DNA of 64,000 bases, from contig NZ_CP015584.1 in NCBI RefSeq assembly GCF_001941945.1, forward strand, positions 434,001 to 498,000. Reading direction: 5' to 3'. Positions 55,197 through 62,843 of this stretch are shown piece after piece (position 1 is the stretch's first letter; every line of letters starts with the position of its first letter). The translations under genes and the position numbers were made by a program. The notes under the pieces are model-generated. The model was not told where the DNA came from. It did not search any database and worked only from the letters and a program-made list of their open reading frames with translations. Origin of the DNA: Roseomonas gilardii. GTDB taxonomy: Bacteria > Pseudomonadota > Alphaproteobacteria > Acetobacterales > Acetobacteraceae.

Positions 55197-57149
55197 TCAG
55201 AGGATGTCCTGGAAATGCTGCGAGGCTTCCGCCGAGCGCGCAATCATGGTCAGCAGGCTCTCTGCCGAGTAATCGGCGACGGCTGCCAGTTCGGCCGCAT
55301 CGGGTGCGCGGCCCAGTCCGTTCAGGTAAAGGCTGGTGACGAGTTCGTCATGGTTCTGTTGGCCGTGCAGCGCCTGGAACTCGGCAGACTGAACGATTCC
55401 TGCATCAAACCCACTGTTGGTCAGGCCAGACTGCATGGCCTGCACCCAGAATCGCAGCCCATCCGCCTCGGGCAGCCGACCAAGTGCAGTCTCGTAAGCC
55501 ATTCCCACCTGCTGGGCCATGGGATCAGCAACCCAGATTCGCGCGGTCTCGCTCGCCGAGACGCTGCGGGCCTCGGCGCTGTCGGCGATGCCATCCAGTA
55601 CATCGGCACGGCTGCCGCCGGCGCTGATCACGCCGGTCCAGAAGTTGTTTTCCCACGCCGCATCGGTCCGGTCGAGCAGACCGCGGTAGAGTGTCGCGAC
55701 AAAATCCGCATCCGACACGTCGGCCAACAGACTGGAACTCTCGTCGGAACCCAGGAATCCTGCGGCGACATCAGTCCGACTTGCCCCGGTCTCCAGCCCA
55801 TGGTTCCAGAACCACAGCCCCGGCATGTCGGCCTCGCGCCCGAGCAGACCGTCATAAAGGCGTGTCACATAGGCTGCATCAGTCGTGGCGCCGAGGCTCA
55901 GTTCGCCGTCAGCGAGATGCACCTCGGTGGCCACATTGTCGAAGGCGAGATGAGGCAGGTTGGCGCGGATCGCTCCGTGCACCAGACTGGTCGCGTCCAC
56001 CGCCCCATCGGCGCCTGGGCCCGCTGTCAGCTCCGCAAAGCTGGCCGCATCGAGTGGTGCCACCACCGAGATCACCGTGTCGTGCCCGGCACCGTTAGAA
56101 CGCAGCGCGATCGTTCCAGTATCAGCGTCGAAGAGATAGTCGAAGCCGCGCAGCACATTGACGCCGGTGTTGATGAAGCTGCCCCCATGCTGCGGACTCT
56201 CGATGGTGACGGTTGTCGGCTCCTGTGAGCTGTTGCCTGCAGTGTCGAAGCTGTAGCTGATGCCACTGGCGTACTGGCCGTCGAGCGTTATGGTGATGGC
56301 GTGGTCGCCCCGCACCACCTTTGAGCCGCCTTCGAACTCGTAGAACATTTTATTGAGCCCGACGTCGAGCAGCAACTCGAAGCTGCCACGCGGCACGCCG
56401 TCGAGCGACGACATCACTTGCGCGAGCTGCCACGATTGAACGCCATTCGGCGCCGCAGCATCCCCTGCCTGTAGCTGATGCGTGATCCAGCCGGTGCCCG
56501 GATCGGCCGTGGCACCGAGCACGATGCCCTGGCCGGTGATGGCGTAGCTGTGTGCCATGCTGCCATCAGTCATCGTGGAAAGATTCAACAAGGCATTGTC
56601 GGCCGCGGTCATGATGTGCCCGGTCACCTGCGGCAGCCCTGTCTTGGCATCCACCTCCAGTGATCGCGCCACATCGAAGCCGATGCCCATCATGTGGACG
56701 TTCTGGTTCGAAGTGCTGACCAGGGCAGTCACGGTCGTTGTAGGCACCGAGCCGTCGGGCAGCCGCGCATCGGGAAAGGCCAGGACAACGGGCGCCCAGA
56801 CGCCTGTCTCGACCAGGGTGTCGCTGGTGTAGGTAACGGTGCCGGACGGATACTTCGTCGCATCGAAATTGCTGAACATGCTGGACGGCAGCACCGTCGC
56901 CCAGGAGCCTGTATCGACCTGGAACGCGGCCGTGTGCGGGGGCAGAGTTACGCCTGTCGAGGTGACTGCGGAAGGCTCCGATGGCACCGGATTCGCGACG
57001 CTGCTCCCTGCGATGCCCAGCACCTGCACATGAGCATAGAGCCCGCCCGTCACGTCCTCCAGATCGAGAGGAATGTAATGGGTGCCGCCGGCGCTGGTCG
57101 CCTCTTTGGCGTAGAGGGGAAGGATGCTGGTCTGGGTTTGGTCGGCCAC
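55197..57149 (-). CDS. Pepsin-like protein with DUF4214 repeats
   Basis: The protein is 650 residues from GTG 57149 (ACGGAG 8 nt upstream); TTG 57191 is a longer option. It has no signal peptide. Lobe 1 has AFQVDTGSWATVLP (Asp79) and flap-like TVTYTSDTLVETG. Lobe 2 has ELLLDVGLNKMFYEF (Asp262), DVG replacing DTG. Spacing is 183. GGSFINTGVNVLRGFDYLFD aligns with the paralogue's FINTSFHFLNGFDYLYD. Four DUF4214-like repeats (residues about 400-640: YVTRLYDGLLGREADMPGLW) end the chain, as in the giant RTX protein. Export by a type I-like route is likely. The altered second motif may mean changed or lost catalysis. Confidence 0.75.
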   Translation of the reverse strand: MADQTQTSILPLYAKEATSAGGTHYIPLDLEDVTGGLYAHVQVLGIAGSSVANPVPSEPSAVTSTGVTLPPHTAAFQVDTGSWATVLPSSMFSNFDATKYPSGTVTYTSDTLVETGVWAPVVLAFPDARLPDGSVPTTTVTALVSTSNQNVHMMGIGFDVARSLEVDAKTGLPQVTGHIMTAADNALLNLSTMTDGSMAHSYAITGQGIVLGATADPGTGWITHQLQAGDAAAPNGVQSWQLAQVMSSLDGVPRGSFELLLDVGLNKMFYEFEGGSKVVRGDHAITITLDGQYASGISYSFDTAGNSSQEPTTVTIESPQHGGSFINTGVNVLRGFDYLFDADTGTIALRSNGAGHDTVISVVAPLDAASFAELTAGPGADGAVDATSLVHGAIRANLPHLAFDNVATEVHLADGELSLGATTDAAYVTRLYDGLLGREADMPGLWFWNHGLETGASRTDVAAGFLGSDESSSLLADVSDADFVATLYRGLLDRTDAAWENNFWTGVISAGGSRADVLDGIADSAEARSVSASETARIWVADPMAQQVGMAYETALGRLPEADGLRFWVQAMQSGLTNSGFDAGIVQSAEFQALHGQQNHDELVTSLYLNGLGRAPDAAELAAVADYSAESLLTMIARSAEASQHFQDIL

Positions 57150-57191
57150 GCGCACAACTCCGTCAGACACGCCGCGGCAACGGCTGCTCAA

Positions 57192-58053
57192 CTCGCCGCA
57201 AGCTGCTGTTTCAGGGGATCTTAAGACAAGGAGATCGGTATCAGTGGCTGGCCTGAACGCTTCTCAGTTGGTGGTCAGGCCACCTATCGACAAACATCCA
57301 GATCAGACGCCTCAGTCCTTTACTCATAGGTAGCATATTTAACAATATTAAAAACTTATGGTTGTATTTTACAAGGAATTGTCCCGAAATCAATCCGATC
57401 TTGGCGTTCCTGCAATCGATTGGTGCGGTGTTCGGCAGCCAGGGTGGGACGGCACGCCTATCCCCGGCGAGAAGGATCTGTATCGCATCAGCCCGGACAA
57501 CGCCTCCCGCCTGCGCGACCCGGACGGTGCAGAAAGAAAACTCTGCCGGGCGGCCTCTTGCGCATCGATTCTGCTTTCCACAGCATGAAGTTTGAAGGCT
57601 GAACCTGTCGTGGAGACGGACGTGACATCGAGGCTGTCCCGGCGCCTACCCTCCTGAAGCCGTTCCGGGCGCGCGCCGCCGCGCCGGTCCGCATCGGCTA
57701 CCAGAAGAACGGATCGCTCGTGATCCTCCGCCAGCAGCACCGGCTGGAGGCGCTGAACGCCGGTGCGGTGGATTTCGGCGCGACCGGCGACACGCCCCCG
57801 ATCTTCGCCCAGGCCGCCGGCGCGGATCTCCGGGCTTGCGCGCGAAGGCGTAGCCCAGAGCCCGCTGTGTGCGGTCGTATTTGTTGATGCCGGGCTTCCG
57901 AAGGATGGGGTTCCATGGCGAGACACCGAGCCCACGACGTTGAGGTGTAGGAATAATGGACGTGATCTGACGATCACCGGCTCGGTGACTGGGCATGCTT
58001 GCCGTAGCTGCCCCTTCCTCCAACAATTCCTTCGCCGTGCCACAGATAGAGGG
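57192..58053. other. 862-bp gap with AT-rich promoter and ssuA scrap
   Basis: Bases about 57325-57375 are AT-rich (AACAATATTAAAAAC) and may hold the promoter of the minus-strand pepsin-like gene. Bases 57677-57845 are the ssuA remnant. Bases about 57845-58053 hold no assignable gene, though minus-strand sequence there (GINKYDRTQRALGYAFAR) could be IS-derived. Confidence 0.5.
57677..57845 (+). pseudogene. ssuA-like sulfonate-binding protein fragment
   Basis: The frame gives VRIGYQKNGSLVILRQQ directly joined to HRLEALNAGAVDFGATGDTP and PIFAQAAGADL. In intact aliphatic sulfonate binding proteins about 20 residues lie between these two blocks. No start, signal or C-terminal two thirds remain. 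It is a decayed piece of an ABC sulfonate uptake gene. Confidence 0.8.
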
Positions 58054-58851
58054 TCAGCGTGTCACCAGTGACATCATGCGTCCACGCATATAGGTCTGGG
58101 GACCGCACCCCATGTCGGTCCGGAAGGCATAGATGAAAGCCGAGCTTGAGCCATAGCCAAGTTCCATGGCCGTCTGCGTCACATCCATACCGCCGCCCAG
58201 CAGCTCGATCGCCTTGAACAGCCGCAGGCGCCGTCGCCAGGACCGGAAGCTCATACCCAGCTCCGCCTCGAAGCGCCGGGCAAGTGTCCGCCCGGACATG
58301 CCGAGTTCCGCGCCCCATGCCTCTGGTCCGCGCGGATCGGCCGGGTCGGCATAGATGGCCTCGCACACCGTCCCCAACGAACCACTGCGGGGCCAGGGAA
58401 GGGCGCCAGGGAGAGGCTTCGCGCGCCGGAGCTGATCGAGAATCAGTCCCATGATGCGGCCGGGATAGCCATCGGAAGCATCCTCTCCCTCGATGGCGGC
58501 GGCCTCGATGATAAGCGCCTGGAGCAGCGGCGACACCTGGAAGACCGTGGGGCTTTCCGGCAGGCCGATGCCGACCTCATCAGCAATCCAGAGGCTGCGG
58601 AACTCGGCGCCGAGCAGTGAGCCGACCCGGTGCTGCAAGCCCGTCGGCAACCAAACGGCCTGCTCCGGGGAAATCACGAAGGACCGTCCCTCGACCGCAA
58701 CCGTCAAGGCGCCGGAGATGGCATGGACCACCTGATGCCAGCGATGCGCGTGATCGGGAAAGTAGTGGCGCGCCGGAATGGTTTGTGCGCGAACCGTCAT
58801 CGGCTGGGGAGCCCCCAGGCCAGGCGGTGCCGCAATCGTCTCCCACCGCAT
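58054..58851 (-). CDS. AraC-family regulator with cupin domain
   Basis: The protein is 265 residues from ATG 58851, with GGGGTGA 6 nt upstream; the open frame runs to 59070. The N-terminal cupin (HYFPDHAHRWHQVVHAISGA, EQAVWLPTGLQHRV) senses a ligand. Two helix-turn-helix units follow (WGAELGMSGRTLARRFEAEL and DVTQTAMELGYGSSSAFIYA). It is divergent from the TPR-like/MFS genes (178 bp apart) and probably controls that transporter. Confidence 0.92.
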   Translation of the reverse strand: MRWETIAAPPGLGAPQPMTVRAQTIPARHYFPDHAHRWHQVVHAISGALTVAVEGRSFVISPEQAVWLPTGLQHRVGSLLGAEFRSLWIADEVGIGLPESPTVFQVSPLLQALIIEAAAIEGEDASDGYPGRIMGLILDQLRRAKPLPGALPWPRSGSLGTVCEAIYADPADPRGPEAWGAELGMSGRTLARRFEAELGMSFRSWRRRLRLFKAIELLGGGMDVTQTAMELGYGSSSAFIYAFRTDMGCGPQTYMRGRMMSLVTR

Positions 58852-59029
58852 GTGGTTCACCCCGATATTGACCAGAATTCTACATATAATGTCGTTTGAT
58901 CGAGATACAGACAAAATCTGTCGCGGTATATCGTTGCCGGGCAGAAAATGGTTCTGCCTGCCTCGCGGCCGCAACGACAGGAAATCGTCCCGCGTAGCGC
59001 CTGCCCTATTTCCGGAACGAGGATCCCGC

Positions 59030-60349
59030 ATGGCGCGTTCCGACAGCCGCGGCCTGCCGATCTCGACCACCTCCGACCGCGCGGCCGAACGCTACCGCGA
59101 GGGGGTCGACCTCATGCTCTCGACCTGGCCCGGCGCGGCTGAGGTTCTGGACGAGGCGATCGCGGCCGACCCGGATTTCGCCCTGGCCCATGCGGCCCGC
59201 GCACGCCTGCATGCCATGCGCGCCGAGCCCGCGCAGGCCAAGGCCCGGATCGCCAGGGCCGCCGAGATCGTGGTCCACCAGGGGACCGAGCGCGAGCGCA
59301 GCCATGTCGCCGTCCTTTCCCTCGCGATCCATGGGCGCTCGGCGGAGGCGCTGCGGGCGGTGTACGGCCATGCCGACGCCTGGCCACGCGACATCCTGGT
59401 GCTTTCGCTGCCGCTCGGCGCCTTCGGGCTGCTCGCTTTCTCCGGTCGGGCCGACCACGACCAGGCACGGGTCGATCTGTGCGAACGCCACGCCGGGCAG
59501 TTCGCGTCGGATGACTGGTGGTTCCTGACCTATCGCGGCTGGTCCCACGCCGAGAACGGCAATGTGGCCTATGGTCGCGACCTGACGCAGCGCGGCTTCG
59601 ACCTTCGCCCCCAGAACGCCAATGCGGCGCATGCCCTGTCGCATGCCATGTACGAGGGCGGCGCCAATGACGAGGCCGACCGACTGATCCAGGCTTGGCT
59701 GCCGGGCTACGACCGCTCCGGCATCCTGCACGGCCATATCGCATGGCACGCGGCCCTGGCGGCGTTGGAGCATGGGGACACCGAACGGGCGCTCGCGATC
59801 TATGGCGCGCACGTCCAGCCCTCCGCCTCCTCCGGCAACGCCGTCAACGTGGTCAGCGACACCGCGTCCTTCCTGTGGCGGCTGCAGGCCTATGGGCACC
59901 CGGTGCCGGACGGGCTCTGGCAGGCGGCGGCGGCCTATGCCGCACCCGCCTTCCCGGATGCGGGTTTCGCCTTCGCCGACATGCACATGGCCCTGCTTGC
60001 CGCCGCCACGGGCGACAGGGCAGGGCTGGAGCGGCGCGTGTCCGTCCTGATGGGGCTGATCGAGGCGGGGACGCTGGCGGCGGGACCCGTGGTGCCCGCG
60101 ATCTGCCGGGCTGCCCTCGCCTTCGCCGATGGGAACCATGCGGAGTGCGTCCGCATCCTGGAGCCGGTCGCGGCCGAGGTGGTGCGTGTCGGCGGCAGCG
60201 GTGCCCAGCGCGAGCTGGTGGAGGACATGCTGCTTCTCGCCTTGATGCGCGGTGGCGATGCCGCCCGGGCAGGGGTGCTGCTCGACCGCCGCCTCCACCG
60301 CCGCCCGTCCCCGCGGGATAAGGCCTGGCACGGCCAACTCACGGCCTGA
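59030..60349 (+). CDS. TPR-like protein
   Basis: The protein is 439 residues from ATG 59030 with GAGG 7 nt upstream. It is almost all helical, with TPR-type pairs (VLDEAIAADPDFALAHAARA, RLHAMRAEPAQAKARIARAA, and GFDLRPQNANAAHALSHAMY). No export signal is seen, so it is cytoplasmic. It resembles tetratricopeptide proteins paired with MFS or AraC genes; a protein-binding role is inferred. It lies 10 bp before the MFS gene. Confidence 0.8.
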   Translation: MARSDSRGLPISTTSDRAAERYREGVDLMLSTWPGAAEVLDEAIAADPDFALAHAARARLHAMRAEPAQAKARIARAAEIVVHQGTERERSHVAVLSLAIHGRSAEALRAVYGHADAWPRDILVLSLPLGAFGLLAFSGRADHDQARVDLCERHAGQFASDDWWFLTYRGWSHAENGNVAYGRDLTQRGFDLRPQNANAAHALSHAMYEGGANDEADRLIQAWLPGYDRSGILHGHIAWHAALAALEHGDTERALAIYGAHVQPSASSGNAVNVVSDTASFLWRLQAYGHPVPDGLWQAAAAYAAPAFPDAGFAFADMHMALLAAATGDRAGLERRVSVLMGLIEAGTLAAGPVVPAICRAALAFADGNHAECVRILEPVAAEVVRVGGSGAQRELVEDMLLLALMRGGDAARAGVLLDRRLHRRPSPRDKAWHGQLTA

Positions 60350-60359
60350 GGAACCCTTC

Positions 60360-61601
60360 ATGTCGCAAGCCGATCCCGTGACCACGGCTCTCGCCGCACC
60401 CTCCCGCGAGGAACGCGGCAATGTCCTGCGCCTGTCCATCGCACAGGCGCTCGCGGGTGCGAACTCGACGGTCGTCTATGCGACAGGCGCCATCGTCGGC
60501 AACAGCCTGGCCCCCAGCCCGGCCCTGGCCACCCTGCCGATCTCCATCTTCGTGGTGGGAATGGCGGCCTGCACCTTGCCTGCCGGCCGCATCGCACAGC
60601 GCCATGGCCGCCGCAGCGCCTTCCTGGCGGGAACAGGGAGCGGCGTGTTCGCAGGCCTGCTCGCCAGCCTGGCGGTGCTGCTGAGCTCCTTCTGGCTGTT
60701 CTGCGTGGCCACCTTCCTCGGGGGCGCCTATGCCGCCGTGGTCCTGTCCTTCCGCTTCGCGGCCGCGGACTGCGCACCGCCGGCGCGGCGCCCGCGCGCG
60801 CTGTCGGCCGTCATGGCGGGCGGCGTCTTCGCCGGGGTCCTGGGCCCTCAGCTCGTGACCTACACCATGGACCTGTGGCGGCCCTACATGTTCGCGGCCA
60901 GCTTCGTCGCCCAGGCGGTCGTGGCGGCTCTGTCGGCCATTGTCCTGCTCGGCGTCCGTCTGCCCGCGCCGACGGCCGCCGAGACGGCGGGCGGGCGGCC
61001 ACTTCAGGTCATCGTGCGCCAGCCGCGCTTCGTCACCGCCGTGGTCTGCGGGGTCGTCTCCTATCTGTTGATGAATTTCGTCATGACCGCGGCCCCCCTG
61101 GCCATGCACCTGTGCGGCCTGTCGCAGGAAGCCGCCAATCTCGGCCTGCAATGGCACGTCATCGCCATGTACGGGCCGAGCTTCTTCACCGGACGCCTGA
61201 TCACCCGCTTCGGCGCCTCCCGCATCGTGGTGACCGGCCTGCTGCTGACGGCTGCCTCCGCCGCGGTCGGGCTGCTGGGCATGGACGTCGCCCATTTCTG
61301 GATGACCCTGATCCTCCTCGGCCTCGGCTGGAACTTCGGCTTCGTGGGCGCTTCGGCCATGGTGCTCGAATGCCACCGTCCGGAGGAGAAGACGCGGGTA
61401 CAGTCGTTCAACGACTTCGCCGTGTTCGGGACCATGGCCTTCGGCTCCTTCCTGTCAGGCGGGCTGCTGACCTCCTATGGCTGGAACACAATCCTATGGC
61501 TGTCCTTCCTGCCCGTCCTCCTGGCCATCGCCGTGCTCGCATGGACCGCGGCCGCGCGCTCCGGCGGCAACCGGCTTCGCAGGACGCCAACGTCCAGCTG
61601 A
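60360..61601 (+). CDS. MFS transporter
   Basis: The protein is 413 residues from ATG 60360 (GAGGA upstream). Twelve hydrophobic segments are visible. The loop 2-3 motif reads AGRIAQRHGRRSAFLAGTG, and the loop after helix 8 has GRLITRFGASRIVVTGLL. It is a drug- or metabolite-type exporter/importer with unknown substrate, encoded with the TPR-like gene under the AraC regulator. Confidence 0.92.
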   Translation: MSQADPVTTALAAPSREERGNVLRLSIAQALAGANSTVVYATGAIVGNSLAPSPALATLPISIFVVGMAACTLPAGRIAQRHGRRSAFLAGTGSGVFAGLLASLAVLLSSFWLFCVATFLGGAYAAVVLSFRFAAADCAPPARRPRALSAVMAGGVFAGVLGPQLVTYTMDLWRPYMFAASFVAQAVVAALSAIVLLGVRLPAPTAAETAGGRPLQVIVRQPRFVTAVVCGVVSYLLMNFVMTAAPLAMHLCGLSQEAANLGLQWHVIAMYGPSFFTGRLITRFGASRIVVTGLLLTAASAAVGLLGMDVAHFWMTLILLGLGWNFGFVGASAMVLECHRPEEKTRVQSFNDFAVFGTMAFGSFLSGGLLTSYGWNTILWLSFLPVLLAIAVLAWTAAARSGGNRLRRTPTSS

Positions 61602-61830
61602 ACCCTGTTTCCATCCGCCGCAAACAAAGGATAGAGACGAATGGCCACAGAAAGCAGGTTGCCATTGGCCCGAGCCACTCTCCTGCCGGCTGCCATCATG
61701 TCGAGGGTCCCGATCCTCGTCTCACCGCCCATCTGGCTGGTGATGCGGAAAGGTTGACACATCGCACCCAGAAAGCCCCTCCCGCAGCGCGGAGCAGCGA
61801 TCACATCCCTTGCCGGAAACAGACGCGGTC
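61602..61830. other. Post-MFS spacer
   Basis: About 229 bp with a short frame at 61641 (MATESRLPLARATLLPAAIM) that stops after 38 codons. It gives no family. It may be part of the rearranged boundary to the mobile-element debris. Confidence 0.35.
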
Positions 61831-61905
61831 ATGCGAACCAGGGTCGCCATCATCGGCGGAGGCCTTGCCGGTCTCTGCGCCGCCAGTCTTCAGCTCAAGG
61901 CGGGG
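61831..61905 (+). pseudogene. Oxidoreductase stub (FAD-binding N-terminus only)
   Basis: The frame reads MRTRVAIIGGGLAGLCAASL, a Rossmann FAD motif (GxGxxG), then stops making sense after about 25 codons where the IS21 remnant begins. It is the 5' end of a flavoprotein gene cut by mobile-element insertion or rearrangement. It may be the lost first part of an oxidase like the one at 62844-64000. Confidence 0.7.
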
Positions 61906-61914
61906 AACAGCCGA

Positions 61915-62305
61915 CGGTTACATCTGTCGCGCGACCCCGCCAAAGGCGGCGAAGGCGCCCAGGTGGCAGCCAATCCAATCCGGCAGCGACTGCGTCCAGC
62001 GCGCCTCCGCATAGGTCAGGTTGGACGCGCCCAGGGCGGCCACAAAGATCTGCGCCTGGCGGACCTCGCCCGTGGCGCCGTCGATGATGCCCACCGTCTG
62101 CCCGGCGTAATCGGCGAATAGGCGCTCGCCGGCGGGATGGATCTACCGCATAGTGAGGGACAACCGCCCCCGCCATGCTGCGTACAGATCGCAGAACCGG
62201 CTGTAGCCATATCCCTTCGGCTGGGTGGCCCGGTATTCCTCCCAAAGCAGCAGAAGGGTGACGCCGGGACGGCGTAACTCGCCATGAACCCTGGCCACGC
62301 CCGGA
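61915..62305 (-). pseudogene. IS21-family istA remnant
   Basis: The minus strand encodes VARVHGELRRPGVTLLLLWE and YGYSRFCDLYAAWRGRLSLT, then MR, a TAG stop where relatives have Gln, then [40 protein letters not shown]. These are consecutive parts of IstA. Both ends are missing: the right end meets the IS66 scrap near 62300 and the left ends at the oxidoreductase stub. Confidence 0.85.
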
Positions 62306-62430
62306 TCGTCGAGGAGGCGTTGGTGCCCGGCGCGGTGGTGGCGGAGGTGGCTCGCCGTTGGCAGGTCTGCCCGCAGCAGGTGTTCGGTTGGCGGCGGGGG
62401 CAGCACGACGTCCTGCCGCGTCTGTGGAGG
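62300..62430 (+). pseudogene. IS66-family tnpA (OrfA) fragment
   Basis: RIVEEALVPGAVVAEVARRW, then QVCPQQVFGWRRG matches the helix-turn-helix of IS66 OrfA. The N-terminus is replaced by IS21 DNA and the frame stops soon after. Confidence 0.75.
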
Positions 62431-62520
62431 TGAGGCTGACCGGTGCCGTGCTGTGGGTCGGGCCTGACACGGGCGCTGCCTTGCTGACGATGATCCTGCG
62501 GGCACTGCGGCGCTGGAGGC

Positions 62521-62739
62521 ATGATCTCGCTACCGTCCGGGGCGCGGGTGCTGCTGGCGACCCGGCCCGTGGACTTCCGCAAGGGGGCGTATGGCCTGGC
62601 GGCCGAGGTGCTGGGGCAGGACCCGTTCTCGGGGGTGGTCCTGGTGTTCCGCTCGCGCCGCGCGGACCGGATCAAGATCCTGGTCTGGAAGCAGCTCGAG
62701 GGTGGGGCGTTCCAGTACCAGGTCAGCGTGAACCGATAG
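62521..62739 (+). pseudogene. IS66-family tnpB (OrfB) fragment
   Basis: The 72-residue frame reads SGARVLLATRPVDFRKGAYG, then DPFSGVVLVFRSRRADRIKI, the N-terminal half of IS66 OrfB. Relatives are about 115 residues. Here LVW runs directly into KQLEGGAF, skipping about nine residues, and the C-terminus is unrelated. An internal deletion plus truncation is likely. Confidence 0.8.
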
Positions 62740-62843
62740 GGGCGCCCCGGGGCCGCAGGGGCGCGGGCGGCCCCGGGGTCAAGCCGGCCCGATCTCCGGA
62801 GGGCTCCCTCAACCACCACGCCAGGAAATGCGATGGCCCGGCG

